Shown: positions 7,057 through 16,489, counted from the first letter of the stretch. The stretch is DNA of 64,000 nucleotides from Spirosoma utsteinense (GCF_014282275.1 NZ_VFIA01000005.1:186001-250000), one strand, 5' to 3'. Numbers and translations: made by a program. Notes: generated by a model from the letters alone, not told the origin.

Positions 7057-8319
7057 ATGAAACGGTTGCTGTTACCGCTTATACTAATTCTGACATTGAC
7101 GGGCCACGTCTGGGCGTCGAGAATCCTGATTCCCATGGACGATGCCCAGAAGAATCACCTTAAAGCATATGGTATTGCTTACTGGGTGCTGAAAACCCAC
7201 GACACCGAAATCGACTGGCTGCTCAATTACCGGGGTGGCTCGTTCCTGATGCCTCAATCCCAGGCCTTCATTAATGAGATGGTCATCCGGGGCGTAAGCT
7301 ATGAAGTTATTTCAGATGCCCAGTCGTCGCAGATTCTGGCCGAGGTAGGGGCAGCCGATGCCAACATGGACGCTGTCAAATTGCAAAAGCCCCCCAAAGT
7401 AGCGGTGTATTCGCCCAAGACAAAACAGCCCTGGGATGACGCAGTGACGATGGTAATGACCTACGCCGAAATTCCCTATGATGTTGTGTTCGATGAAGAG
7501 GTGATGAACGGCAAACTGCCCGAATACGACTGGCTGCACCTCCACCACGAAGACTTTACCGGCCAGTATGGCAAATTCTTCCATTTCAAAGACCAGCCCT
7601 GGTACATCGCCCAGAAGCAGGAAGCCGAAAATATCACCCGCAAGTTTGGCTTTACCAAAGTACCTCAACTGAAGCGGGCTGTGGCCCAGAATATCCGCGA
7701 TTTTGTGCTCGGTGGAGGGTATCTTTTCGCCATGTGCAACGCCACCGATACGTATGACATTGCGCTGGCGGCTCAGAACACCGATATCGTCGATACGTTC
7801 TACGACGGCGATCCCGCCGACCCAAATGCTAATAACAAGCTGGATTTCAGTCAGACGTTTGCCTTCCGCAACTTCCAGGTTTATACAAATCCGTATCTTA
7901 TTGAGTTCTCGAACATCGACAACCAACCCGAAGAGCGCGGCCTGAGCGAACACAACGATTACTTCACGCTATTCCAGTTCTCGGCGAAATACGATCCTAT
8001 TCCAACCATGCTGACCCAGAACCACATGAACGTCATCAAGGGATTCATGGGCCAGACGACAGCCTTTAAAAAGAACTTTATTAAACCGGAAGTGGTCATC
8101 CTGGCCGAAAATCGCTCGGCTAGTGAGGCCCGCTACATTCACTCCCCCTACGGCCGGGGTTTCTTTACGTTCTATGGCGGCCACGATCCGGAAGATTACC
8201 GCCACGAAATTGGAGAGGAACCGACCGACCTGAATCTGCATCCCAACTCAGCCGGTTACCGACTGATCCTGAACAACATTCTCTTCCCGGCTGCTAAAAA
8301 GAAAAAGCAGAAGACCTGA
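7057..8319 (+). CDS. secreted protein of the family often labelled asparagine synthetase B in Bacteroidota
   Basis: From the ATG at 7057 the protein has 420 residues and starts MKRLLLPLILILTLTGHVWA, a clear signal peptide. An in-frame ATG at 7018 would add 13 residues, but a near-consensus -7 box (TATCTTTC, 7007-7014) puts transcription start close to 7018, so the downstream start is preferred. The mature protein contains KVAVYSPKTKQPWDDAV and YDWLHLHHEDFTGQYGKF, which I recall from a Bacteroidota family carried in databases as asparagine synthetase B. No glutaminase Cys1 or ATP-pyrophosphatase SGGxDS motif is present, so that name is almost certainly wrong. A ThuA/glutamine-amidotransferase-like fold with a GGGYLF turn is possible. 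The true function is unknown. Confidence 0.75.
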   Translation: MKRLLLPLILILTLTGHVWASRILIPMDDAQKNHLKAYGIAYWVLKTHDTEIDWLLNYRGGSFLMPQSQAFINEMVIRGVSYEVISDAQSSQILAEVGAADANMDAVKLQKPPKVAVYSPKTKQPWDDAVTMVMTYAEIPYDVVFDEEVMNGKLPEYDWLHLHHEDFTGQYGKFFHFKDQPWYIAQKQEAENITRKFGFTKVPQLKRAVAQNIRDFVLGGGYLFAMCNATDTYDIALAAQNTDIVDTFYDGDPADPNANNKLDFSQTFAFRNFQVYTNPYLIEFSNIDNQPEERGLSEHNDYFTLFQFSAKYDPIPTMLTQNHMNVIKGFMGQTTAFKKNFIKPEVVILAENRSASEARYIHSPYGRGFFTFYGGHDPEDYRHEIGEEPTDLNLHPNSAGYRLILNNILFPAAKKKKQKT

Positions 8320-8355
8320 TACATTTTTTTCAAGCCTGGTTAATCAGCTCATTAT

Positions 8356-8598
8356 ATGAAGTCATTTCAGGAGGCAAATCAATTGCTTCATTCCCAAGAG
8401 TCGAAACAGTTATTCCGGGAAAATCTCATAGAAGAAGCCCGACGAACCGGCACTATGCTTTACTACACTGACTCCGAAGGCCGATGGGTTGAAGAATGGC
8501 CCGCCACGGGTGAATTATACGAGGTAAGACGTGATGTAAACACCGATACCATCATTCGAATTGGCACATTGCATCGATCTGAACCTGCCCTATCGTGA
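8356..8598 (+). CDS. probable antitoxin partner of the zeta-like kinase
   Basis: An 80-residue protein lies immediately upstream of the P-loop kinase gene. Its N-terminal half is helical and charged (ESKQLFRENLIEEARRTGT). Its C-terminal half looks like a small beta-rich unit with WVEEWPATGELYEVRRD. The stop codon overlaps the next start (GTGA at 8595-8598), so the two are translationally coupled. Small genes in this position next to COG4185/zeta-type kinases are typical antitoxins, but the sequence does not resemble the classical epsilon protein. Confidence 0.6.
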   Translation: MKSFQEANQLLHSQESKQLFRENLIEEARRTGTMLYYTDSEGRWVEEWPATGELYEVRRDVNTDTIIRIGTLHRSEPALS

Positions 8599-9215
8599 CC
8601 ACTGAGGTAGATTATCCAGTGTTGCATCTATTCGCAGGTCCGAATGGCGCAGGAAAATCTACCCTCTTTGCCTTCATGCAAAAAATCTATTTGCTTGATA
8701 CAGTAAGTCAAATAAATGGAGATGTTATTTATAAAGAGAACCCTCGACTTACGCAGGATGAACTGGCAGCCATTGTTGGTCAATTAGTTAAAGAAAGCTT
8801 CCAGAATAGACATTCCTTTTCATTTGAAAGTAACCTAGCCACTTCAGCCAGTTATACCGTCGTTCAATCTGCACGCCAAAAAGGATACCGCATTATACTT
8901 CGTTACGTTAATCTCGATAGTGCAACACATTGTAGAGATCGTGTTATTGAACGCGTTAGCAAAGGCGGACATGATGTACCGTATGCAATCATCGAGCAAC
9001 GCTATAAAAACGCCTTGTCGCTTATCAAGCAGCATTACCTGCTGTTCGACGATATTGATTTCATCGATAACTCAGCAGGCAGCTTCACATCGGTACTGCG
9101 AGTCGAAACGGGTAAACTAACCTATCAGGCAGAAAAGCTCCCCGCCTGGGCAGTCGGTATTGTTAACCATATCAGGATGATGGAGAAGGCCATCCGCAAA
9201 ACCAACGCCGACTAG
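8595..9215 (+). CDS. zeta-toxin-like P-loop kinase
   Basis: The 206-residue protein has a Walker A motif GPNGAGKST at residues 15-23, an FESN motif with E78, and an ERVSKGGHDVP stretch (residues 119-129) with R120 and H126. This arrangement is shared by zeta toxins and the COG4185 kinases. Zeta toxins phosphorylate UDP-N-acetylglucosamine and block peptidoglycan synthesis; other members of the group have different or unknown substrates. The start is the GTG at 8595 inside the stop of the upstream gene. Its TAG stop overlaps the stop of the convergent nuclease gene in a shared CTAG. The neighbouring genes are chromosomal and there is no mobile element. Confidence 0.8.
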   Translation: MTTEVDYPVLHLFAGPNGAGKSTLFAFMQKIYLLDTVSQINGDVIYKENPRLTQDELAAIVGQLVKESFQNRHSFSFESNLATSASYTVVQSARQKGYRIILRYVNLDSATHCRDRVIERVSKGGHDVPYAIIEQRYKNALSLIKQHYLLFDDIDFIDNSAGSFTSVLRVETGKLTYQAEKLPAWAVGIVNHIRMMEKAIRKTNAD

Positions 9216-10282
9216 TACGAAAACCACTCGTCGACCATTTCGCCCCGGCCTTTGCTTTCCAGGCTGCGCTCCAGATCGTCGGGTAGCCGCGGAAAGAAGT
9301 CGATACCGGTCAACTGCTCGATCTGATCGACGGGTACCACAAATTGCTTCAGCGAACTGTTACTGGCTTTATTGTCGAGCAGAAAACCGATCATTCGTAC
9401 ATTGGGCTTATCGCAGTATAAAATCACTTTATAGAACTTACCCGGCACGCTCACTTCGTTGGCCCGGCCAATAGTAGGTAAGCCCGGTTTCAGAACGGAG
9501 CCCGTTACCACATACAGGCCATTGTCCCGTACCGCCCACCGCCTGACCAGTTCTTCCAGCTCCTTCCAGATGCCCCGGTTAAACTGCGGTTCCTGTGGAC
9601 TCACATTGCTCATGTAGAATGATTCGCGGGTAAGCCGCTGCGAGAATTTGAAATCGCCGGCCGGTGCCAGGTGTCCCCGATCGTAGCCCGACCGGGTATA
9701 GTCCGATGGCAGCGCCGTACCGGTTTCTACCAGCGGATCGGGTTTGAACTGCTCCCCATCCCGGTCAGCATCGCCCGTTATTTCGTTGGCCAGCAGGGGA
9801 TAGGCGACCCAGTCGGCATTTTTATAGGCATCGCGGTAACGTAGCACATACCCGTCCCGACGCACCACTTCGTCTGCTGACTGAAAGGCAGGCAAGGCAA
9901 AGTCGACCTGCTTCTCGAAGTCGAACATCGTTTTACCCGGCGCTGCATCCGACGCATTACCATTTTTATCGCTGGCCGAACCAGAGGGCCGCTCGTCACC
10001 GGCTTTATCCTCCGATGAGCCGCTCCCCTTGTCGGACGCTACATCTTCATCAGGTTCGGGTGCTTTGTAGGGATTATCAGGCTGTTTATCGGGTCGGGAG
10101 CGGCCCAGTCCTACGAGATGGCGAATGTCGTTCCAGAAAGCAACAACGGGCTGCGTTCGGCCGCCATAATGTAGAAATAGCCCGATCAGGAAAAAGATAA
10201 ACAGCAGCACCAGCGTGTTGCCGCGTAGCCGGAAGCCCCGGCGATGGTATTTTTTCGTATTAAATCGTGGATTGAAACGCAT
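9212..10282 (-). CDS. membrane-anchored DNA/RNA non-specific endonuclease (NUC1 family)
   Basis: The 356-residue protein has a basic N-terminus, one membrane helix at about 23-41, a long low-complexity Asp/Ser/Lys/Gly linker (about 62-118) and a C-terminal endonuclease domain. The DRGH active-site motif is at 201-204 in SGYDRGHLAPAGDF, with H204 as the expected general base. The downstream NVSPQ and FNRGIW elements carry the Asn and Glu region that binds magnesium. NUC1/NucA enzymes cut both DNA and RNA; the anchor suggests action in the periplasm, on incoming or extracellular nucleic acid. A perfect TAGATTTG box (10288-10295, minus strand) ends six bases before the ATG. The gene converges on the zeta-like kinase. 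Confidence 0.9.
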   Translation of the reverse strand: MRFNPRFNTKKYHRRGFRLRGNTLVLLFIFFLIGLFLHYGGRTQPVVAFWNDIRHLVGLGRSRPDKQPDNPYKAPEPDEDVASDKGSGSSEDKAGDERPSGSASDKNGNASDAAPGKTMFDFEKQVDFALPAFQSADEVVRRDGYVLRYRDAYKNADWVAYPLLANEITGDADRDGEQFKPDPLVETGTALPSDYTRSGYDRGHLAPAGDFKFSQRLTRESFYMSNVSPQEPQFNRGIWKELEELVRRWAVRDNGLYVVTGSVLKPGLPTIGRANEVSVPGKFYKVILYCDKPNVRMIGFLLDNKASNSSLKQFVVPVDQIEQLTGIDFFPRLPDDLERSLESKGRGEMVDEWFSY

Positions 10283-10382
10283 AAGAGCAAATCTACGAAC
10301 GAACTTTGGGCTTTGACACCGTTACCATTTTGTTGCCCGAGATGGTACGAACTCAAAAACCCTGAACTAGTGTTCCTGTACT

Positions 10383-11615
10383 ATGTCTTCCTTGTCTATT
10401 GTAGTTATTGGCGGAGGAGCCGCCGGCTTTTTCGGGGCTATCACAGCCGCCGAAACGTTCCCGGATGCCACCGTCACGATTCTGGAGAAAACCCGCACCG
10501 TGCTCAACAAAGTCCGTATCTCGGGCGGTGGTCGCTGTAATGTTACCCACGCTTGCTTCGACAACCGGCAGTTGACTAAACATTACCCACGGGGCGAAAA
10601 ACCCCTGCGCCCCCTGCTGAACCAGTTCGACGCTATGGCAACAGTACGCTGGTTCGAGAGCCGGGGCGTGGCCCTGAAAACCGAAGCAGACGGACGTATG
10701 TTTCCCGAGACCAACACCTCCGAAACCATTGTAGACTGCCTGCTCAATACCGCCCGTCGGCTGGGCATCGAAATCCGCACCAGTTGCGGGGTCAGCGCGC
10801 TTGTACAGCAACCCGGTCATCCCGGCTGGCAGCTTACTCTGCTCGATGGCAGTCTGCTGATGGCCGACCGCGTTTTGGTCGCTACGGGCGGCTACCCCCA
10901 GCTTCCCTCCTACCACTGGCTACCCGATCAGGCCGAGCCGCTGCAATCGCCGGTCCCGTCGCTGTTTACGTTTCATGTACCCAGCAGTCCGTTTCTGTCG
11001 CTGGCGGGCGTATCGGTACCCGATGCGGCTGTGTATGTCGTAAACACGAAACAGGAGCAGCGGGGGCCGTTGCTGATCACCCACTGGGGTTTTAGCGGCC
11101 CGGCTATTCTGCGCTTGTCGGCCTGGGCAGCCCGTGAACTGGCCAACGTCGACTACCGGTTCACCCTGCGCGTAAACTGGGTACCCGTTTATAACGATAG
11201 CACCCTGCGCGCGGCCCTGCAGGAGTTCCGCCAGCAGAACGGTCGAAAGCTCGTATCGTCGCAGAACCCCTTCGGACTCCCATCCCGGCTTTGGCAGATG
11301 ATGGTACAGGAAGCCGGCGTTGTCGATGACCAGCGCTGGGCCGACCTTCCGGCCAAACTCCTGAACCGACTGGCTGACCGGCTTACCAACAGCCAGTTTC
11401 AGGTGACGGGCAAGAGTACATTTAAAGAAGAGTTTGTTACCTGCGGAGGAATTTCGCTCGGCGGTCTGCATCCCCAGACACTCGAAAGCAAAACGCAACC
11501 AGGCCTGTTTTTTGCCGGTGAAGTACTTGACATAGATGGCATTACAGGGGGGTTCAACTTCCAGAGCGCCTGGACAACGGGCTATGCGGCCGGTTCGCAC
11601 ATTGGCCAACGTTGA
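10383..11615 (+). CDS. HI0933/BaiN-family FAD-dependent oxidoreductase
   Basis: The 410-residue flavoprotein opens with a dinucleotide-binding GGGAAG at residues 10-15. It continues with KVRISGGGRCNVTH, the HI0933 family signature, then LVATGGYPQLPSY. It ends with CGGISLGGL and GEVLDIDGITGGFNFQSA, the second FAD-contact region. Members of this family are soluble reductases of uncertain substrate; BaiN acts on bile-acid intermediates but most homologues are uncharacterised. The ATG at 10383 gives the standard family N-terminus. It is divergent from the nuclease gene and probably monocistronic. Confidence 0.88.
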   Translation: MSSLSIVVIGGGAAGFFGAITAAETFPDATVTILEKTRTVLNKVRISGGGRCNVTHACFDNRQLTKHYPRGEKPLRPLLNQFDAMATVRWFESRGVALKTEADGRMFPETNTSETIVDCLLNTARRLGIEIRTSCGVSALVQQPGHPGWQLTLLDGSLLMADRVLVATGGYPQLPSYHWLPDQAEPLQSPVPSLFTFHVPSSPFLSLAGVSVPDAAVYVVNTKQEQRGPLLITHWGFSGPAILRLSAWAARELANVDYRFTLRVNWVPVYNDSTLRAALQEFRQQNGRKLVSSQNPFGLPSRLWQMMVQEAGVVDDQRWADLPAKLLNRLADRLTNSQFQVTGKSTFKEEFVTCGGISLGGLHPQTLESKTQPGLFFAGEVLDIDGITGGFNFQSAWTTGYAAGSHIGQR

Positions 11616-11718
11616 TTTGTCGGTCGTTTCTTTCCAACCCTTTTCCTGACTACTGAGTCATGATGATACGTTCCGGAGCGTATTCACCCTGTATTTTTTT
11701 ACCAATTCTCAGTAGTAC

Positions 11719-12426
11719 ATGAAACGATTTGCAAAACCAGCCCTGGCGTTGATAACCTTCTTTAGTATTGCCTGCCAGGACAACTCAACGATTACGCCTG
11801 TGCCTGTTACCGGCGTTTTACTGGACAACTCATTTGCCAGTACCCAGAATGGCTGGGAAGGCGACGTATCGGATTACGGCGTCGAGCAGCAGTCTCTTAT
11901 CGAGTTCTCGTTTACACACACTAATCTACCAGCCCCGCTGGATCAGTCGCAGAAATCATTGCGGGTCTTCGGTCGCAACCGCAGTGACGACCTGTTTATG
12001 TTTGTTCGTAAACAACTGACGGGCCTGGCACCCAATACGGATTACAAATTACAGTTCGACGTGGAACTGGCCTCTAAATACCCTTCGAGCAGCTTTGGGA
12101 TTGGAGGCTCACCGGGCAGCAGTGTCTTTTTAAAAGCCGGTGCTACAGCAACGAAGCCAGAGAAAGTACTCGATGGCAATTTCTACCATCTGAGCGTCGA
12201 CAAAGGCACCCAGTCCGAAGAAGGCAAAGTAACATCGCTGCTGGGCAATGTTGGAACCGGGAAAGATGTAGAAGAGTATACGCTGATTCAGCGCTCGAAC
12301 AAAGAGCAGCCCCTGACGGCCCGAACCAATGCTCAGGGTGAGTTGTGGGTGTTCGTTGGTACCGACTCCGGTTTCGAAGGCGATCAGGCTTTATACTATA
12401 GCCGCATCAAGGTAACGGCTTTGTAG
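11719..12426 (+). CDS. lipoprotein of unknown function
   Basis: The 235-residue product starts with a signal peptide ending in the lipobox FSIAC (Cys19). The mature part looks like a beta-sandwich domain. FASTQNGWEGDVSDYG near the start and ALYYSRIKVTAL at the end are reminiscent of carbohydrate-binding or concanavalin-like folds that hold a lone extracytoplasmic domain. I do not recognise a specific family. It is followed by a strong bidirectional terminator shared with ribF. Confidence 0.7.
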   Translation: MKRFAKPALALITFFSIACQDNSTITPVPVTGVLLDNSFASTQNGWEGDVSDYGVEQQSLIEFSFTHTNLPAPLDQSQKSLRVFGRNRSDDLFMFVRKQLTGLAPNTDYKLQFDVELASKYPSSSFGIGGSPGSSVFLKAGATATKPEKVLDGNFYHLSVDKGTQSEEGKVTSLLGNVGTGKDVEEYTLIQRSNKEQPLTARTNAQGELWVFVGTDSGFEGDQALYYSRIKVTAL

Positions 12427-12445
12427 GCAGTGACCGAGTCAATAG

Positions 12446-12490
12446 ATCAGGCGTTGATCAGACCTGTTTTTCAGCTGATCAACGCCTGAT
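12446..12490. terminator. 16-bp bidirectional terminator between the lipoprotein gene and ribF
   Basis: The arms 12446-12461 and 12475-12490 are perfectly complementary with a 13-base loop. It lies four bases from the ribF stop and twenty from the lipoprotein stop, between convergent genes. Confidence 0.75.
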
Positions 12491-12494
12491 TTGT

Positions 12495-13421
12495 TTAGGC
12501 TAGCCGGGCGCGCGCTGCGTCTTCGTCCTGCTTCAGCTGAGCAACCAGCGCTGGCAAACCGTCGAACTTCTGTTCAGGACGAAGAAAATCCCGGAACCGA
12601 AGCGTCAGGTGTTCGCCATAGATATCTTTGTCGAAATCGAAAATGTACGTTTCAATGGTCTGGTTCGTGCCGGCTACGGTAGGCCGAAAGCCGATATTGA
12701 GCATACCGCCGAGAAGTTGACCACCATAGTCTACCTCGACAGCATAAACCCCATTGGCCGGGATAAGCTTGTTCGCATCGTCGACCTGCATGTTCGCCGT
12801 CGGAAAGCCAATTGTGCGGCCTAGCTGCCGTCCTTTGACAATGGTGCCTGTCAGGCTGTAGGGACGCCCCAGAAACCGGTTGGCGGTCTGAATATTTCCC
12901 TCATTCAGCGCAGCCCGAATTTTCGATGAACTGACGCCCACCGCTTCGACATCCTGCCGGGGTATTTCTTCAACCTCGAAGCCGTATTCGCTCTGGTGGG
13001 CCTGAATGTAATCGAAGCCTCCTTCCCGGTCGCGGCCAAAGCGGTGGTCGTACCCAATCACCAGCTTCCGGGTCCCGATCTTTTCAATTAGGATCTGGCG
13101 GATATATTCACCGGACGACAGTTGCGAAAAAGACCGCGTAAACGGGATTACCACCAGGTAATCGACTCCTGCCTGATCGATAAGTTCGATTTTCTCGTCC
13201 AGCGTCGTTAGCAGTTTGAGATCCTGGCTGTCGTTGGAAACAACAGTACGGGGATGAGGCCAGTAGGTAATCAATACAGACGGGCCGTTGCTGGCTTTAG
13301 CGACTTCAGTAAGCCGGGTCAGTATAGTTTGGTGGCCCCGGTGAACACCGTCGAAAGTACCGCTTGTTACAACGGCGTTGGCAAGGGGCTGTAGGTCATC
13401 GAGACCACGATAAACGATCAT
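12495..13421 (-). CDS. ribF: bifunctional riboflavin kinase / FAD synthetase
   Basis: The 308-residue enzyme phosphorylates riboflavin to FMN and adenylates FMN to FAD in the cytoplasm. The N-terminal adenylyltransferase half shows GTFDGVHRGHQTIL (the HxGH nucleotidyltransferase motif). The C-terminal flavokinase half shows GRTIGFPTANM and PANGVYAVEV, where the Thr and Asn bind magnesium-ATP and flavin. The length is normal. It overlaps the upstream truB by four bases and ends the ftsX-DUF3098-uppP-truB-ribF run. No FMN riboswitch is visible upstream. Confidence 0.96.
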   Translation of the reverse strand: MIVYRGLDDLQPLANAVVTSGTFDGVHRGHQTILTRLTEVAKASNGPSVLITYWPHPRTVVSNDSQDLKLLTTLDEKIELIDQAGVDYLVVIPFTRSFSQLSSGEYIRQILIEKIGTRKLVIGYDHRFGRDREGGFDYIQAHQSEYGFEVEEIPRQDVEAVGVSSSKIRAALNEGNIQTANRFLGRPYSLTGTIVKGRQLGRTIGFPTANMQVDDANKLIPANGVYAVEVDYGGQLLGGMLNIGFRPTVAGTNQTIETYIFDFDKDIYGEHLTLRFRDFLRPEQKFDGLPALVAQLKQDEDAARARLA

Positions 13422-14182
13422 AATAGTGTATCAGATGCAGGTAGTTCAGACTCGACAGGCCGAACCTCATCGGCCAGTTGCTTGTCCCGGTTCTCCCGAC
13501 ATTTGGTAATGAAGTTATCGAGCGTGTCAGCGTCGTCTACCCGAAAATCGCCGATGCGCGTCCGGCGAAGGGCACTCATATACGCACCATTGTTGAGCAG
13601 CAGACCCAGATCACGCACCAGACTACGAATATATGTTCCTTTTGAACACACGATGCGAAAATCTACCTCCGGAAACCGGCGGCTATCCGTCTCGAATACA
13701 GACACCGTTACCTGTCTGCTTTTGATATCGATGGTCTCCCCGCGACGGGCTTTTTCGTACAGGCGTTCGCCATTGACCCGCACAGCCGAATAAATAGGCG
13801 GTATCTGCATGATGTCGCCCGTCAGTTGCCGTGCCGCATCCTGAATCTGGTCGGCGGTAATCCCGGCCGGATCAGACTCACTGTCGAACTCCGTTTCCAG
13901 ATCGACCGAAGGCGTAGTTTTTCCCAGCACGAGTGTTCCGGTATATTCCTTTTCCTGTGCCTGGTACTGATCGATCTGTTTAGTCATCTTACCGGTACAC
14001 AGAATAAGCAGGCCCGTAGCCAGCGGGTCGAGCGTTCCGGCATGGCCTATCTTCTTGAACTTACAGGCGTATTTGAGCTTGTTGGCCACATCGAACGACG
14101 TCCAGGTTAGCGGTTTATCGATCAGGATCAGCTGGCCAGGGTCAGGTTGTCCGGCATCGACAGGCTTCTTGGGTTGTTCCAT
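13418..14182 (-). CDS. truB: tRNA pseudouridine-55 synthase
   Basis: TruB isomerises U55 in the T-loop of tRNAs. The catalytic aspartate is D52 in [12 protein letters not shown]. The N-terminal [13 protein letters not shown] and the later [13 protein letters not shown] are further family motifs. At 254 residues it has the compact form without a long PUA tail. It starts three bases after uppP and its stop overlaps the ribF start, which points to translational coupling. Confidence 0.96.
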   Translation of the reverse strand: MEQPKKPVDAGQPDPGQLILIDKPLTWTSFDVANKLKYACKFKKIGHAGTLDPLATGLLILCTGKMTKQIDQYQAQEKEYTGTLVLGKTTPSVDLETEFDSESDPAGITADQIQDAARQLTGDIMQIPPIYSAVRVNGERLYEKARRGETIDIKSRQVTVSVFETDSRRFPEVDFRIVCSKGTYIRSLVRDLGLLLNNGAYMSALRRTRIGDFRVDDADTLDNFITKCRENRDKQLADEVRPVESELPASDTLL

Positions 14183-14185
14183 GCG

Positions 14186-15031
14186 TTACAACACGTCTAG
14201 TTTAACCCCCGCTGCGGCTAGGCCCAACAGAATCAGACCCAGCACGATCCGGTAGTATCCAAAGACTTTGAAACCATATTTTGTCAGGAAACCGACAAAC
14301 GCACGGATGGCCAGTAAGCCAACGACAAACGCAATAGCGTTGCCGATGAGCAGCGTCTGGTAGTCGCTGGGTTGAAGCAGTTTATAGGTCTTGAGGAGCT
14401 TGTAACCCGACGCAGCCGCCATTGTCGGCACGGCCAGAAAGAACGAGAACTCGGCCGCCTGCGTGCGGGTGAGTCCCTGAAACATACCGCCAATGATCGT
14501 AGCCGCCGAACGCGACACACCCGGTATCATGGCAATACACTGGAAAAAACCAATTCGGAGCGCATCAGGAGCCGTGACGTCAAGGTCTTTGGGTGCCCGG
14601 TTAACGATCTTGTCGATATAGACCAGTATAACCCCGCCCACCAGCAGCGTCACAGCGACCACAGTTACGTTTTCGAGAAGCGAATCGATGAAATCATCCA
14701 GTAAAAAACCGATGACAGCGGCAGGCAGAAAGGCAATCAGGATTTTAGCGTAAAAGTCGACCATCCGCTGCGTTTTCTGCGGAAACTGCTTCACCCAGTC
14801 GGGCGCTTCGAAGTCGTCAGTTCGGGTGTCGAGCAGGAACCGGCGGTGATAAAGCACCAGCACCGACAGTATGCAGCCAAACTGAACGTTGACGGTATAA
14901 AGCTTGGTGAATTCATTCCCGGCGATGCCCGCCAGCGAGGAGTAGATAATCATGTGACCTGTTGAGGAAACCGGCAGAAATTCGGTAAGTCCTTCAATGA
15001 TGGCCAGGGCAATCGCGTGAATCAGATCCAT
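14186..15031 (-). CDS. uppP: undecaprenyl-diphosphatase (BacA type)
   Basis: This 281-residue integral membrane enzyme removes a phosphate from undecaprenyl diphosphate, recycling the lipid carrier of peptidoglycan synthesis. The motif [14 protein letters not shown] (E13, E17, S22, S23, H26) and the second motif [14 protein letters not shown] form the active site. About seven to eight hydrophobic helices are visible. Its neighbours, FtsX and the DUF3098 protein, also act at the envelope. A long hairpin sits between it and the upstream gene. Confidence 0.96.
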   Translation of the reverse strand: MDLIHAIALAIIEGLTEFLPVSSTGHMIIYSSLAGIAGNEFTKLYTVNVQFGCILSVLVLYHRRFLLDTRTDDFEAPDWVKQFPQKTQRMVDFYAKILIAFLPAAVIGFLLDDFIDSLLENVTVVAVTLLVGGVILVYIDKIVNRAPKDLDVTAPDALRIGFFQCIAMIPGVSRSAATIIGGMFQGLTRTQAAEFSFFLAVPTMAAASGYKLLKTYKLLQPSDYQTLLIGNAIAFVVGLLAIRAFVGFLTKYGFKVFGYYRIVLGLILLGLAAAGVKLDVL

Positions 15032-15038
15032 TCAAAAA

Positions 15039-15109
15039 AGTTATTCGGTTGTAAAGCTGTAAAGTTGGCTGACACAAACCCAACTTTACAACTTTACAAC
15101 CGAATAACT
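15039..15109. repeat. long interrupted hairpin between the DUF3098 gene and uppP
   Basis: The outer arms 15039-15056 and 15092-15109 pair over 18 bp. After a one-base mismatch the inner arms 15058-15068 and 15080-15090 pair over 11 bp, leaving an 11-base loop. Inside an operon this may act as an mRNA processing or partial termination point. Confidence 0.7.
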
Positions 15110-15117
15110 GAATAACT

Positions 15118-15459
15118 TCATTTGACTGGTCGGGCCAGAATAGCAAAGAATTCGAGCATAAAACCGCCCATTACAACAATTGGGCCGAGCGTCAGGCCCA
15201 AAAATCCGAAGCCAAATTCCTCTTTATCAAGGCTCATAATAAAAAAGCCCAGCAGGATAACGCCGATCCCCAGGAGCATGAGCGTATAGTTACGCCGACC
15301 AAACGGCAGCGCAGCCGCCGGATCAGCCCGGCGCGTAGGTTCGGCCATGAGGGGCCGGGTTGGTACGGTTCTGGTGACCGGCACATCGGCAACCGTCGCT
15401 TTTTTGACAGTTTCCTCGTGGGTCAGTGTGGCCGAGCCATATTGTTTGTCCTTTGCCAT
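15118..15459 (-). CDS. DUF3098 membrane protein
   Basis: The 113-residue protein has a polar N-terminal half and two closely spaced membrane helices (about 58-76 and 85-107) around a short MSLDKEEFGFG connection, which is the DUF3098 layout. The function is unknown. In Bacteroidota this gene sits between ftsX and uppP, as here, so a role in cell-envelope or division processes is a reasonable guess. The N-terminal tail is rich in Thr, Arg and Pro. Confidence 0.8.
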   Translation of the reverse strand: MAKDKQYGSATLTHEETVKKATVADVPVTRTVPTRPLMAEPTRRADPAAALPFGRRNYTLMLLGIGVILLGFFIMSLDKEEFGFGFLGLTLGPIVVMGGFMLEFFAILARPVK

Positions 15460-15582
15460 GTTCGTCTTTTTTTAATGTATAGAGAACAAAAGAGAATGGA
15501 AAACGGCTTTCGATCAGCCCAAATTCTCCGTCTGCTGTTCAGTTAAGACCGCTCCGGCGCACCTGCACCAAACAGTCATTCG

Positions 15583-16467
15583 TTAATACAACTCATCCAG
15601 CGTCAGCCCCAGGTACCGATGAACGGCCTGAAACGTGCTTATAAAACCAATCAACACACCCAGCCCCAGTATACCCGCCAGCAGCATCGCTATCTTTTCA
15701 GGCTCCTGAAACGACTCCAGCTCGGGCAGGTTATGAATAGCGATCTGGAGTGCAGCCAGCAGCAGAACCACCGCGATAACCCCCGCAATCAGCCCCTGCA
15801 TGATACCCCGGCCCAGAAAGGGTTTTGTAATAAACCCGTTCGTGGCCCCTACCAGTTGCATACTGCGAATCAGCAGCCGTTGCGAATGAAGTGCCAGCCG
15901 GATAGTGTTGTTCATCAGCACAATGATGATGAAGAGCAACACTACAGCGAAAGCCGACATCACAATATAAATCTTGGTGATGTTCCGGTTTATGCTGTCG
16001 ACCAGGTTCTCCTGATAAACCACTTCGAACACCCCGTCGATCTGCTCCAGATCCTCTTTCACGCCCTGCAACTTGGCTTCTTCGAAATACGCTTCGTTCA
16101 GCTTGATCCGGTAGCTGTCGCGCAGTGGATTTTCGCCCAGGAATTTCGAGAAGTCTTCTTTCGTCTCTGCAATAAATTCTTTAGCAGCTACATCTTTTGT
16201 TACCAGACTAATTTGCGGCTCTCCTCCGGCGGTTGTCAGAATATAAGGCCGCTCGGCGATGGCCTTGAACAGCTTTTTAAACTTCGCTTCGTCCAGGCCT
16301 TTATCGAGAAAAACCCGCATCTCGTAATTTTCACGGATGAACGTCACCAATCGTTTCGACTGGATAGCCAGCAGCCCGCAAAAGCCAATTAAAAATAACG
16401 CCAGCGTCAGGCTAAATAAAATCATGCCGCTGGGATACGTACCTACTTTCTTCTTCGTACGAGCCAT
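15583..16467 (-). CDS. ftsX: cell-division permease-like protein FtsX
   Basis: The 294-residue protein has one N-terminal helix (about 14-37), an extracytoplasmic domain to about residue 160 containing EVVYQENLVDSINRN, then three helices near 165-190, 225-247 and 260-283, the FtsX topology. With FtsE it forms an ABC-like complex that controls peptidoglycan hydrolases at division; ftsE is not adjacent. A perfect -7 box (TATTTTTG) lies 23 bases upstream of the ATG. Confidence 0.93.
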   Translation of the reverse strand: MARTKKKVGTYPSGMILFSLTLALFLIGFCGLLAIQSKRLVTFIRENYEMRVFLDKGLDEAKFKKLFKAIAERPYILTTAGGEPQISLVTKDVAAKEFIAETKEDFSKFLGENPLRDSYRIKLNEAYFEEAKLQGVKEDLEQIDGVFEVVYQENLVDSINRNITKIYIVMSAFAVVLLFIIIVLMNNTIRLALHSQRLLIRSMQLVGATNGFITKPFLGRGIMQGLIAGVIAVVLLLAALQIAIHNLPELESFQEPEKIAMLLAGILGLGVLIGFISTFQAVHRYLGLTLDELY

Positions 16468-16489
16468 TCAGGGGTTCGTGTTATTGAGA

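Noticed and set aside
12495..14182. FMN riboswitch for ribF
   Set aside because: ribF overlaps truB by four bases and no RFN-like conserved structure is visible upstream of the operon.
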